Positions 1 through 8,775 of a stretch of DNA of 64,000 nt are shown here, piece by piece. A model generated the notes under the pieces. That model was given only the letters and a program-made list of their open reading frames with translations. It made no database searches and had not been told where the DNA came from. The position numbers and the translations under genes were made by a program. Location: positions 1-64,000 of the forward strand of contig NZ_AEVT01000061.1 of the NCBI RefSeq assembly GCF_000189275.1, in the 5' to 3' direction. The stretch comes from Vibrio sinaloensis DSM 21326. GTDB taxonomy: Bacteria; Pseudomonadota; Gammaproteobacteria; Enterobacterales; Vibrionaceae. Numbering within the stretch: the stretch's first letter is position 1; the number at the start of each line of letters is the position of its first letter.

Positions 1-1
1 A

Positions 2-2209
2 AGTGGTGAAATCAGCTTAACTGCAGCGGGTGTAGCGGCATTTACCAATGACTATGAGCTAGCGGCGAATGTTCACAACATCACCGTGATGGCGACGGAA
101 GACGAAGGTTTAGGTGACGTTAAAACGACCTCGATTGATGTCGAGTTGACCGAACTTAACCTCGATGACAATGCGCCGATCTTCTACGAAGATGATGAGC
201 CGGTTGAAAGCTATGCGTTTGAGTACAACGAGAACTCAGCAGAAGACTATGTGATTGGAACGGTGTTGGCGATTGATGCTGACGGAGAGGCTGTCACGTA
301 CAGTATTACAAGCAATGTAACCAATGATTTGGACCAAGAGTTGTTTGAAATCGATCCAAGCAATGGGCAAATCAGCCTGACGGTTGCAGGCGTCATCGCC
401 TTTACAAACGATTTTGAGCTTCAGGATAATCTGCACAACATTGTCGTTACGGCCACTGAGGTGGACGGACTGGGAGACGTTAAAGCAACTGATATCAATG
501 TATCGCTTGAGGAGATAAACCTAGACGATAATGCACCAGTCTTCGACGCGAATGATGGTGAACAGTACTCTTTCTCTTACGCTGAGAACAACAGTGATGA
601 CTATGTCATCGGTCAGGTCTCGGCAACGGATGCCGATGGAGAAGCTGTCACATACAGCATCGAAGAAAACGTTGTTAACGACAGCAATGAACCTCTGTTT
701 GCTATCCATCCATCAAATGGCTCCATCACGCTTACCGCCGCAGGTGTCCTTGCATTTACCAACAACTTTGAAGCGTTGGCAAATGTTCATACCTTAGTGG
801 TTGCTGCGACGGAAGTTGATGGTTTTGGTATTCAAAAGTCGACAGAGATAGACGTGGTGTTAACAGAGTTGAATGTCAATGAATTACCAGTTGCGGAAGA
901 CTTTGATGTTGATGCCGGTGATGCCATCGTTGTTCCTATTGTTTTTGATTCAGACGTGGAAGAACAGGATCATATCTCAGACGAAGACGATGATTTTAAT
1001 GGTGTCCAGCTTAACGTTATGATTACTGCACTACCGGAATACGGCACTTTGCTCTACACCGATGATTTTGGTGATACTCGAGTGATCACTGCTGCAGATT
1101 TACACGTTTTAGGCGAAGACATCGACCCTAGTAAACTGTTTAATCCCGACAACATCAGCTATGTTCCAGGTGTGGGTGATTCATTTGAAATCGGCTATAG
1201 CGGAGACCCGGAAGATATCGTGCTTGATGAAGATGGATTCTACAATTGGGGCGAATATGTCAGTGACACCGAGCGTTTAATCACACTAGAAAATGGTAAT
1301 ACCATAGGCATTCGTTTAGATGACAATAACGACAAGCCGCTTAAACAGTACGCTGGAGAAGCTGACCATGTCGGTTATGGTATTGGCGATACAGATGGTA
1401 ATGGTCTCAATGCTCAAGAAACGTTAATCGTTGATTTGACGGATAATCCTCTCGGCGTGGTGACCTTTGGTCTTGACGGTATGGGAGCTGGCTTCAATAA
1501 CAACAGTAATGTTTATGTGGAAGTAACGTATACCTTTGCCGATGGAACGACCCACGTTGAGCAATATCATAAAGATGACGGTGACATTGGAAACGAGCAA
1601 TTGCTGTATGAATTTAGCTACTCTTCACCAGACAACCCGATCACAATGATGGAGCTAAGTTCTACGGGTAGTAACTGGGAGTTCCGATACTTGCAAGGTA
1701 CGCAAGATATTACCGAAGAGGTTACGTTTGATTACGTTGCGGTTGACTCAGACTTAGCGGTGAGTAATGAAGCAACGGTCTCGATAGATGTTTCTGATTC
1801 GCCAGAATACACCGTATTATCTGCGCAAGAAGGCGATGATCTCACGGCGCAACTAGGTAATCAAATGATGCTTGGTGACGATACGGATAATGTCTTTACC
1901 TGGCTAGACACAACGCTAGATACCGGAACAGACGTTGTCGACAACTTCGAGCTGGGTAGCGATCTCATCGACCTGAGAGAAATACTCCAAGATGATGACA
2001 ACGTAGAAGTAGGGGATTTGATTGACCAAATTGAAGTCGCTGTCTCTGAAGACGACGTTATTATGACCGTATCCGATGAAGGACGTGAGCAAACCATCAT
2101 CCTCGAAGGCGCTTACGATAGTTTTGCTGAGGCTGGACTGATAGAGAACAATGCAATCACAGATGAGTTGGAGATGTTGACTCAAGTTCTGAAGACAGAT
2201 GCAGCTTAA
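2..2209 (+). CDS. 3' part of a type I secreted cadherin-repeat surface protein
   Basis: The reading frame is already open at base 2, so the true start lies before the window. At least three tandem cadherin-like units of about 118-120 residues can be seen; each carries an NAPxF opening, a DADGEAVTYSI-type calcium-binding stretch and an SNGxIxLT segment. A roughly 300-residue non-repeated region follows. The last 110 or so residues, with DNVFTWL, the aspartate-rich DLIDLREIL region and a final beta-rich segment, resemble the C-terminal secretion signal of Vibrio RTX-like proteins exported by type I secretion (VCA0849 type). The composition is strongly acidic and has no cysteine, as is usual for secreted adhesins. 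A role in attachment or biofilm formation is inferred from the family. A terminator follows 24 bases after the stop. Confidence 0.85.
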   Translation, partial: SGEISLTAAGVAAFTNDYELAANVHNITVMATEDEGLGDVKTTSIDVELTELNLDDNAPIFYEDDEPVESYAFEYNENSAEDYVIGTVLAIDADGEAVTYSITSNVTNDLDQELFEIDPSNGQISLTVAGVIAFTNDFELQDNLHNIVVTATEVDGLGDVKATDINVSLEEINLDDNAPVFDANDGEQYSFSYAENNSDDYVIGQVSATDADGEAVTYSIEENVVNDSNEPLFAIHPSNGSITLTAAGVLAFTNNFEALANVHTLVVAATEVDGFGIQKSTEIDVVLTELNVNELPVAEDFDVDAGDAIVVPIVFDSDVEEQDHISDEDDDFNGVQLNVMITALPEYGTLLYTDDFGDTRVITAADLHVLGEDIDPSKLFNPDNISYVPGVGDSFEIGYSGDPEDIVLDEDGFYNWGEYVSDTERLITLENGNTIGIRLDDNNDKPLKQYAGEADHVGYGIGDTDGNGLNAQETLIVDLTDNPLGVVTFGLDGMGAGFNNNSNVYVEVTYTFADGTTHVEQYHKDDGDIGNEQLLYEFSYSSPDNPITMMELSSTGSNWEFRYLQGTQDITEEVTFDYVAVDSDLAVSNEATVSIDVSDSPEYTVLSAQEGDDLTAQLGNQMMLGDDTDNVFTWLDTTLDTGTDVVDNFELGSDLIDLREILQDDDNVEVGDLIDQIEVAVSEDDVIMTVSDEGREQTIILEGAYDSFAEAGLIENNAITDELEMLTQVLKTDAA

Positions 2210-2232
2210 CGGATAATCCCTACACGAGGCAC

Positions 2233-2267
2233 AAAAAGCAGCTGGCATTTACGCCCGCTGCTTTTTT
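2233..2267 (+). terminator. Intrinsic terminator after the secreted protein gene
   Basis: AAAAAGCAGC (2233-2242) pairs with GCTGCTTTTT (2257-2266) around a 14-base loop and ends in a run of T. The A-rich 5' side means it could also act on the other strand. Confidence 0.85.
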
Positions 2268-2340
2268 GATAGATGAATAAATAATTTGGCAATCAAAAGT
2301 GAAAAAATGTTGCCAGAATATTTTGTTCTATGATAACTTC

Positions 2341-2636
2341 GCGCGCAATCTCGGTAGTGATTCTCAATTAAGACATTCTGGGGGATACGCGAGATGTTCA
2401 TTCGGGCTGAGTGAGCATCACGTAGGGTAGGTATCGGCAAGTTCTTTTGTCGATAGACGGGATACTAATGTCGCGGAGCGGCATGTGAATGGGAAACCCA
2501 ACATTGAACTCACTTAATAAACACACTCTAATCAGCTTAGTTCTCCCTCAATGCCCTGTTCTACAGGACAGTTGCATTACTGAACCTTGATCTCGTTTCT
2601 TTTATGTAGTCCATCAGTTTGATGGAGCGATTTTTT
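2341..2636 (+). promoter_or_regulatory. Multi-hairpin leader or small RNA upstream of the norspermidine operon
   Basis: The gap 2268-2734 holds no convincing gene but many stable stems. These are GATGTTCA/TGAGCATC (2393-2400 with 2412-2419), a 10-bp stem at 2432-2441 with 2446-2455 and a 4-base loop, ATGTCGC/GCGGCAT (2468-2474 with 2478-2484), TGGG/CCCA nested in GTGA/TCAC (2484-2513), and AATGC..GCATT enclosing CCTGT/ACAGG (about 2549-2577). The series ends in a terminator-like hairpin at 2610-2636. ATCTCG (2348-2353) can instead pair with CGAGAT (2390-2395), competing with the first stem. Ordered stems followed by a terminator and then a biosynthetic operon fit a cis-acting attenuator or riboswitch, or a separate small RNA. 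I do not recognise a known family; the motif sequences of c-di-GMP-I, lysine and cobalamin riboswitches are absent. Confidence 0.5.
2610..2636 (+). terminator. Terminator or attenuator hairpin 100 bases before the norspermidine operon
   Basis: TCCATCA (2610-2616) pairs with TGATGGA (2620-2626) around a 3-base loop; GCGA and six T residues follow. It lies inside the leader of the operon, so it would cut transcription before the first gene unless bypassed. Another stem, CGCGC/GCGCG (2640-2644 with 2658-2662), follows directly. Confidence 0.6.
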
Positions 2637-2734
2637 GTACGCGCGATTTAACTGTTTGCGCGGAACGATCTGCTGTACCTCGTATTCGTCTTATATGTCG
2701 TTAGAGGGACAAATTACATTCAAGGGATTAAATC

Positions 2735-5626
2735 ATGAGCACAGCCTTTGAAGTCGATCACTCAGTGACTAACACGGGTATCGCAACACCTTTTTCAACT
2801 CAGATTCCAGTTTTGGACGGTCTCTATGATCTCACTCCAGACGCAGTTTTACTCGAACAAGAGCAGCATGAATCTGAAGTACGTTCTTATCCACGACGTC
2901 TACCCATTGCCATCAAACAAGCCTATGGCGCCTTGGTAGAAGACACGCGTGGGCAACTCTTTTTAGATTGTTTAGCGGGCGCGGGAACATTAGCGCTTGG
3001 CTACAATCACCCAGAGATCAATCAAGCCCTAAAAGAGCAGCTTGATTCTGGTCTTCCTTATCAGACACTCGATATCGCGACTAGCGCGAAAACCCATTTC
3101 ATCCAATCGGTGAAGGGCTTTCTTCCGCAAGAGCTGAGCGATAATTGCGTTATCCAATTTTGTGGTCCGTCTGGTGCTGATGCTGTCGAAGCGGCGATTA
3201 AGTTAGCCAAACAAACAACGGGTCGTAACACCATGTTCGCTTTCCGCGGTGCCTATCACGGAATGACCAACGGAACGATGGGCATGATGGGCAACTTGGG
3301 AACTAAGGCACGCCGTACTGGCTTGATGTCTGATGTTCACTTTATGCCTTTTCCATACAATTTGCGCTGCCCATTTGGACTCGGTGGAGACGAAGGCGCT
3401 AAAGCCAGCATCCGTTATATCGAGAGGCTCCTGCACGATGACGAAGCGGGCATTATGAAACCTGCTGCGATCATCGTGGAACCTGTTCAAGGTGAAGGCG
3501 GTGTTGTTCCGGCTCCGGCATTTTGGTTGCGTGAACTTCGTCGTATCTGTGACGAACACGGCATCTTATTGATTTTTGATGAAATTCAATGTGGTGTTGG
3601 TAAAACGGGTTACAACTTTGCATTTGAAGAAGCGGGTATTGTTCCAGACATTCTTTGTTTGTCGAAGGCGATTGGCGGCGGTATGCCGATGTCTCTTTTG
3701 GTCATCAACAAGCAGCATGATACGTGGAAGCCAGGTGAGCACACCGGAACATTCCGTGGTAATCAGCTTGCCATGGTGTCGGGTGCCAAAGCGCTTGAGA
3801 TCATTCAACGCGATAACCTTGTCGATCACGCGAACGTTGCAGGCCAATACCTGCGATTTGGACTCGAAAAGATCCAAAAGCGTGTTAACTGTATCGCGGA
3901 AGTTCGCGGTAAAGGACTGATGCTTGGCGTTGAAATCAAGAACCCCAATGGACAGCTCAACAAGTTTGGTGAGCCACTATCAGACGGCGATTTAACTTTA
4001 GCGATTCAACGTGCAGCGTTAGAGCGCGGTTTGATGGTAGAGAAGGGAGGCCGTGATGGTTCGGTTATCCGCTTCTTACCGCCTCTAATCATCACGTTTG
4101 AGCAGATCGATTTTGCCCTGCGTGTTATTGAAGACGCCATTATCGCTGCCGGTGGTTGCTATGCAGAATCAGCACCACAAGACGAGTGGAAAAAGCACTT
4201 CATTCATACTGGCGAAATGGGTAGCACGGAGTTCGCTTCTGTTATGAATCATACGACGGCTGCGATGAAGTCGGTCTTCGAGCAAGTCGATGCCCCTTAT
4301 TCTGGAATGGATCCCAAGTTGTTAGAAACGGCCATCAATGCGGTTGACCTTGACAACAAAAATGCCTCACTCAAAGCCGTGATTGATGATACGGCTGAGC
4401 TGGTGGCTAAAAACGCTATCTTTACGCAGCATCCAGATTGTATCGCTCACTTACATACACCTCCTTTAATGCCTGCCGTTGCCGCAGAAGCCATGATTGC
4501 TGCGCTTAACCAATCGATGGATTCGTGGGATCAAGCTTCCTCTGCCACCTATGTTGAGCAAAAGGTCGTTAATTGGTTATGCGATAAATACGAGCTCGGC
4601 CAGCAGGCAGACGGGATTTTTACCAGTGGTGGTACGCAAAGCAACCAAATGGGTTTGATGTTAGCTCGTGACTGGGCAGCGGATAAGCTAAGTAGTCACT
4701 CGATCCAAAAGCTAGGTCTGCCTGATTACGCAGACAAGTTACGCATTGTGTGTTCGAAAAAGTCGCACTTTACGGTGCAAAAGTCGGCATCGTGGATGGG
4801 GCTTGGTGAAAAAGCGGTGATGACGGTTGCTGCTAATTCTGATGGTACGATGGATGTGACACAACTTGACCAGACCATTGAACAAGCGAAAGCACAAGGC
4901 CTAATCCCATTTGCCATCGTAGGTACGGCTGGCACGACTGATCATGGTGCGATTGACGATTTAGACTTCATTGCCGATATGGCGGCCAAACATGACATGT
5001 GGATGCATGTTGATGGTGCTTACGGTGGCGCGTTAATTCTTAGCAGCCATAAATCTCGCCTGAAAGGGGTAGAGCGCGCCCATTCGATCAGTGTCGACTT
5101 CCATAAGTTGTTCTACCAAACGATCAGCTGCGGCGCATTGTTGGTCAATGACCAAACAAACTTTAAGTTCTTGCTTCATCACGCGGATTATTTAAATCGT
5201 GAACACGATGAATTACCGAATTTGGTCGATAAATCGATCGCAACGACGAAGCGTTTTGATGCCCTTAAAGTCTTTATGACGATGCAGAGTGTTGGACCTA
5301 AAGCTTTAGGTGACATGTACGATCATCTGCTTGCACAAACCTTAGACGTTGCGGAAATGATTCGTGCCAATGACAGTTTTGAGCTACTCGCAGAGCCTTC
5401 TCTTTCAACGGTACTGTTCCGTGTGACTCATGAGTCTGCCGATCTGGACGAGCTGAATAAATCTTTGCGACTTCAAGCGCTGACTCGCGGAGTCGCTGTT
5501 CTCGGCGAAACCATTGTTGATGGTAAAACCGCACTTAAATTCACGATTCTAAATCCATGTCTCTCTCACGAGGATTTTGATTCACTGCTTTCAAAAATTA
5601 ACACGCTAGCGGCTGAGCTAGTTTAA
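2735..5626 (+). CDS. Fused diaminobutyrate 2-oxoglutarate aminotransferase and diaminobutyrate decarboxylase
   Basis: This bifunctional PLP enzyme makes L-2,4-diaminobutyrate from aspartate semialdehyde and decarboxylates it to 1,3-diaminopropane, the first steps of norspermidine synthesis. Residues about 45-465 form a class III aminotransferase, with FCGPSGADAVEAA, IFDEIQCGVGKTG and the PLP lysine K311 in LCLSKAIGGG. Residues about 500-963 form a group II decarboxylase, with HVDGAYGG near residue 760 and the PLP lysine K791 in VDFHKLF. The 963-residue length and fused layout match V. cholerae VC1625. AAGGGA at 2722-2727 supports this start. Only 18 bases separate it from the next gene, so the two are co-transcribed. 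The structured leader upstream may control it. Confidence 0.95.
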   Translation: MSTAFEVDHSVTNTGIATPFSTQIPVLDGLYDLTPDAVLLEQEQHESEVRSYPRRLPIAIKQAYGALVEDTRGQLFLDCLAGAGTLALGYNHPEINQALKEQLDSGLPYQTLDIATSAKTHFIQSVKGFLPQELSDNCVIQFCGPSGADAVEAAIKLAKQTTGRNTMFAFRGAYHGMTNGTMGMMGNLGTKARRTGLMSDVHFMPFPYNLRCPFGLGGDEGAKASIRYIERLLHDDEAGIMKPAAIIVEPVQGEGGVVPAPAFWLRELRRICDEHGILLIFDEIQCGVGKTGYNFAFEEAGIVPDILCLSKAIGGGMPMSLLVINKQHDTWKPGEHTGTFRGNQLAMVSGAKALEIIQRDNLVDHANVAGQYLRFGLEKIQKRVNCIAEVRGKGLMLGVEIKNPNGQLNKFGEPLSDGDLTLAIQRAALERGLMVEKGGRDGSVIRFLPPLIITFEQIDFALRVIEDAIIAAGGCYAESAPQDEWKKHFIHTGEMGSTEFASVMNHTTAAMKSVFEQVDAPYSGMDPKLLETAINAVDLDNKNASLKAVIDDTAELVAKNAIFTQHPDCIAHLHTPPLMPAVAAEAMIAALNQSMDSWDQASSATYVEQKVVNWLCDKYELGQQADGIFTSGGTQSNQMGLMLARDWAADKLSSHSIQKLGLPDYADKLRIVCSKKSHFTVQKSASWMGLGEKAVMTVAANSDGTMDVTQLDQTIEQAKAQGLIPFAIVGTAGTTDHGAIDDLDFIADMAAKHDMWMHVDGAYGGALILSSHKSRLKGVERAHSISVDFHKLFYQTISCGALLVNDQTNFKFLLHHADYLNREHDELPNLVDKSIATTKRFDALKVFMTMQSVGPKALGDMYDHLLAQTLDVAEMIRANDSFELLAEPSLSTVLFRVTHESADLDELNKSLRLQALTRGVAVLGETIVDGKTALKFTILNPCLSHEDFDSLLSKINTLAAELV

Positions 5627-5644
5627 TAAAGGTAACGGAAAACT

Positions 5645-6898
5645 ATGGCAATTCTACAGATTGGTGCAGGTGGTGTTGGTTGGGTTGTGGCGCATAAAGC
5701 TGCGCAGAACAACGATGTACTTGGTGATATTACCATCGCTTCTCGCACGATTGGTAAATGTGAAAAAATCATTGAATCGATCAATAAGAAAAACAACCTA
5801 AAAGATGCAACGAAGAAACTAGAAGCACGTGCTGTCAATGCTGACGACGTTGATGCTTTAGTTGCTCTGATTAATGAAGTGAAGCCTGACCTTGTGATTA
5901 ACGCAGGTCCTCCGTGGGTTAATATGACCATTATGGAAGCCTGTTACCAAGCGAAAGTCTCTTATCTAGATACATCGGTTGCCGTTGACCTTTGCTCTGA
6001 AGGCCAACAAGTACCCGAAGCTTATGATTGGCAATGGGGCTACCGTGAAAAGTTTGCACAAGCAGGTATCACGGGCATTCTCGGAGCTGGCTTTGATCCT
6101 GGCGTTGTATCAGTGTTCGCAGCATACGCCGTGAAACACCTTTTTGATGAAATCGACACAATCGATGTTATGGATGTTAACGCGGGTGACCACGGTAAGA
6201 AGTTCGCGACCAACTTTGATCCAGAAACCAACATGCTAGAAATCCAAGGCGATTCATTCTACTGGGAAAACGAAGAGTGGAAACAAGTGCCTTGTCACTC
6301 GCGCATGCTAGAGTTTGATTTCCCGAACTGTGGTTCACATAAAGTGTACTCAATGGCGCACGATGAAGTTCGTTCAATGAAAGAGTTCATTCCGGCAAAA
6401 CGTATTGAGTTCTGGATGGGTTTCGGTGATCGTTACCTAAACTACTTTAACGTGATGCGTGACATCGGCTTGTTAAGCCCAGATCCGCTAACGTTGCACG
6501 ACGGCACTGTGGTTCAACCTTTACATGTACTGAAAGCACTATTGCCAGATCCAACGTCACTTGCTCCTGGTTACACTGGCCTTACGTGTATCGGCACATG
6601 GGTTCAAGGTAAGAAAGATGGCAAAGAGCGTAGCGTATTTATCTACAACAACGCGGATCACGAAGTCGCGTACGAAGATGTAGAACACCAAGCAATTTCT
6701 TACACGACAGGTGTTCCAGCGATCACGGCTGCGCTGCAGTTCTTCCGCGGTAAGTGGGCAGATAAAGGTGTGTTCAACATGGAGCAGCTTGACCCGGATC
6801 CGTTCTTAGAAACGATGCCGAGTATCGGTCTGGATTGGCATGTTCAGGAGCTTGAGGCAGGGCAGGGCCTACCCGTTATTCACGAGCTGAAAAAATAA
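5645..6898 (+). CDS. Carboxynorspermidine synthase (dehydrogenase)
   Basis: This saccharopine-dehydrogenase-family enzyme reductively condenses 1,3-diaminopropane with aspartate semialdehyde to carboxynorspermidine, using NADPH. The N-terminus shows the Rossmann motif IGAGGVGWVVAHKAA (residues about 5-19); a second segment, VINAGPPWVNMTIMEAC, lies near residues 86-102, and GAGFDPGVVSVFAAY near residue 150. The length of 417 residues and the position between the aminotransferase/decarboxylase and nspC match V. cholerae VC1624. AAGGT at about 5629-5633 serves as ribosome site. A hairpin with five T residues follows the stop, so much of the transcript may end before nspC. Confidence 0.95.
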   Translation: MAILQIGAGGVGWVVAHKAAQNNDVLGDITIASRTIGKCEKIIESINKKNNLKDATKKLEARAVNADDVDALVALINEVKPDLVINAGPPWVNMTIMEACYQAKVSYLDTSVAVDLCSEGQQVPEAYDWQWGYREKFAQAGITGILGAGFDPGVVSVFAAYAVKHLFDEIDTIDVMDVNAGDHGKKFATNFDPETNMLEIQGDSFYWENEEWKQVPCHSRMLEFDFPNCGSHKVYSMAHDEVRSMKEFIPAKRIEFWMGFGDRYLNYFNVMRDIGLLSPDPLTLHDGTVVQPLHVLKALLPDPTSLAPGYTGLTCIGTWVQGKKDGKERSVFIYNNADHEVAYEDVEHQAISYTTGVPAITAALQFFRGKWADKGVFNMEQLDPDPFLETMPSIGLDWHVQELEAGQGLPVIHELKK

Positions 6899-6919
6899 GA
6901 ACTTAACTGTTGTGATTGA

Positions 6920-6945
6920 AGGGGACATGGAGTGTTCCCTTTTTA
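6920..6945 (+). terminator. Intrinsic terminator between the dehydrogenase gene and nspC
   Basis: AGGGGACA (6920-6927) pairs with TGTTCCCT (6933-6940) around a 5-base loop, with a run of T across the 3' edge. It sits inside what is otherwise one pathway operon, so nspC may have its own promoter or be made at a lower level. Confidence 0.7.
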
Positions 6946-7025
6946 GTGATTAGTGTCTTTAAGGAAAGGTGTTATTTACTTATTAATCGGCCTTTTCATT
7001 AACAGATACTGTTTGAGTACATCAA

Positions 7026-8165
7026 ATGACATTTCAAAAAGAAGAACTTAAAACCCCATACTTTATGATCAACGAAGATAAGTTGATTGAGAACCTTGAG
7101 AAGGCCAAACAGCTAAAAGAGATTTCGGGTGTGAAGTTGGTGTTGGCACTGAAATGCTTCTCGACGTGGGGAGTATTCGACATCATCAAGCCTTACCTAG
7201 ACGGAACAACCAGTTCAGGCCCGTTTGAAGTCAAACTTGGCCATGAAACTTTTGGCGGTGAAACTCATGCATATAGCGTGGGTTATAGCGAAGACGATGT
7301 GCGTGAAGTCGCTGACATTTGTGACAAGATGATTTTTAACTCTCAGTCTCAGCTAGCCGCTTACCGCCACATAATTGAAGGTAAAGCGTCGATTGGTTTG
7401 CGTCTAAACCCAGGTGTAAGCTACGCCGGTCAAGATTTAGCAAATCCAGCTCGTCAGTTTTCGCGTCTTGGGGTACAGGCTGACCACATCGACGCAGAGG
7501 TTTTCGACGAGATTGACGGCGTTATGTTCCACATGAACTGTGAGAATAAAGACGTAGATGCGTTTATCGGCTTGCTCGATTCTATTTCAGAACAGTTTGG
7601 TGAATATCTCGATAAATTGGATTGGGTTAGCATGGGCGGTGGTGTGTTCTTCACATGGCCAGGTTATGACATCGAAAAACTCGGTTTGGCATTGAAAGCC
7701 TTCTCAGAGAAACACGGCGTCCAGATGTACTTAGAGCCCGGTGAAGCGATCATTACCAAAACCACCGATCTTGTTGTGACAGTGGTCGATGTCGTCGAAA
7801 ATGTTAAGAAGACGGCGATTGTTGATTCCGCGACAGAAGCTCATCGCTTGGATACGTTGATTTACGATGAGCCAGCTTCGATTCTTGAAGCCTCAGAAGA
7901 GGGTGAACACGAATATGTGATTGGATCTTGCTCGTGTTTGGCAGGAGATCAATTCTGTGAGGCCAAATTTGAACAACCAATCAAGATTGGTCAGCGCCTG
8001 CATATTTTAGACAGCGCGGGTTACACTATGGTGAAACTAAACTGGTTTAATGGCCTACGTATGCCATCGGTGTACTGCGAACGTTCAAATGGTGAGATTC
8101 AAAAACTGAACGAGTTTGATTACAGTGATTTTAAGCGTTCACTGTCTCAGTGGTCGGTTAGCTAA
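7026..8165 (+). CDS. nspC: Carboxynorspermidine decarboxylase
   Basis: A PLP-dependent, alanine-racemase-fold decarboxylase that turns carboxynorspermidine into norspermidine, a polyamine linked to biofilm control in Vibrio. The PLP lysine is K43 in LVLALKCFS. Other family marks are SMGGGVFF, the phosphate-binding [10 protein letters not shown] segment and the cysteine-rich [12 protein letters not shown] segment that supplies the active-site cysteine and aspartate of the partner subunit. Its 379 residues match the family. No clear Shine-Dalgarno sequence precedes the ATG at 7026. A 127-base gap with a terminator-like hairpin separates it from the previous gene. It is the last gene of the pathway and ends at a strong terminator. 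Confidence 0.95.
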   Translation: MTFQKEELKTPYFMINEDKLIENLEKAKQLKEISGVKLVLALKCFSTWGVFDIIKPYLDGTTSSGPFEVKLGHETFGGETHAYSVGYSEDDVREVADICDKMIFNSQSQLAAYRHIIEGKASIGLRLNPGVSYAGQDLANPARQFSRLGVQADHIDAEVFDEIDGVMFHMNCENKDVDAFIGLLDSISEQFGEYLDKLDWVSMGGGVFFTWPGYDIEKLGLALKAFSEKHGVQMYLEPGEAIITKTTDLVVTVVDVVENVKKTAIVDSATEAHRLDTLIYDEPASILEASEEGEHEYVIGSCSCLAGDQFCEAKFEQPIKIGQRLHILDSAGYTMVKLNWFNGLRMPSVYCERSNGEIQKLNEFDYSDFKRSLSQWSVS

Positions 8166-8180
8166 CCACCATCATCTCTA

Positions 8181-8214
8181 AAAAGAGCAGCGGTTTAACT
8201 CGCTGCTCTTTTTG
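8181..8214 (+). terminator. Bidirectional terminator after nspC
   Basis: AAAAGAGCAGCG (8181-8192) pairs with CGCTGCTCTTTT (8201-8212), with T runs in both reading directions. It sits between the convergent nspC and the minus-strand gene ending at 8227, so it probably serves both. Confidence 0.9.
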
Positions 8215-8226
8215 TTTGTGGCGTAT

Positions 8227-8775
8227 TTATTGGTAATCCTTCACCAGTCGAATAAGAATACGATCTCTGTCCTGATCGATAAACTCTTCACCGGTAGCAA
8301 AGTTAATCACGAGGCCATTTAAGCCCGTGTTAATTTGCGCTCCATTACGAGGCGCATCCGGGGTATTCGTCCAGTAAGGCTCGTTCTCTGTGGCTGGGAA
8401 GTAGGTGACATCAATGGCTGGGAATACACATTGGTAATTGACAATAGAAGTCAATTCCTTGATGTTCGGCAATCGAAAACCTGTGACAGTGCCAATAGTG
8501 GTAAGTGCAGGATCTTCAGTCGCTTTGAGAGCGTCTTGCCAAGTCAAGTACGAGGTTGCTCCATCATTGGTGCAGCTATTGGAGTCGGGTAAATAGCTCT
8601 GGCCCAGTGTGCATTTTGACCAAAGCAAGTTGGTTTTTACATCAAGAATGGTGCCATCTTCAAGATCGACGAGTTGCTCTGCTTCTTGGAAAAGAGGTTG
8701 ATTAGAAACACAGGTTTGCGACCAAGCTGAATTTGCCACCAGTATCAAGCCAGCTAACAGGTATTGTGCTTTCAT
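8227..8775 (-). CDS. Exported Lcl_C (DUF1566) domain protein
   Basis: A 182-residue protein with a signal peptide of about 19 residues (LLAGLILVANSAWSQ) and one Lcl C-terminal domain (DUF1566). Family marks are the tryptophan-rich DVKTNLLWSKC near the start, the TSYLTWQDALKA segment, GFRLPNIKELTSIVNY and a closing ILIRLVKD. The function of the family is not established; members are extracytoplasmic and often sit with other beta-rich surface proteins. Its ATG overlaps the stop of the upstream gene (TAATG), so the two are translationally coupled. GAGGAAAAG precedes the start. The two probably form one operon. Confidence 0.8.
   Translation of the reverse strand: MKAQYLLAGLILVANSAWSQTCVSNQPLFQEAEQLVDLEDGTILDVKTNLLWSKCTLGQSYLPDSNSCTNDGATSYLTWQDALKATEDPALTTIGTVTGFRLPNIKELTSIVNYQCVFPAIDVTYFPATENEPYWTNTPDAPRNGAQINTGLNGLVINFATGEEFIDQDRDRILIRLVKDYQ

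Noticed and set aside
2391..2420. Short likeness to the start of 6S RNA (GAGATGTTC followed by CGGGC)
   Set aside because: The long paired arms and the matching 3' end of 6S RNA are absent, and 6S normally lies elsewhere.
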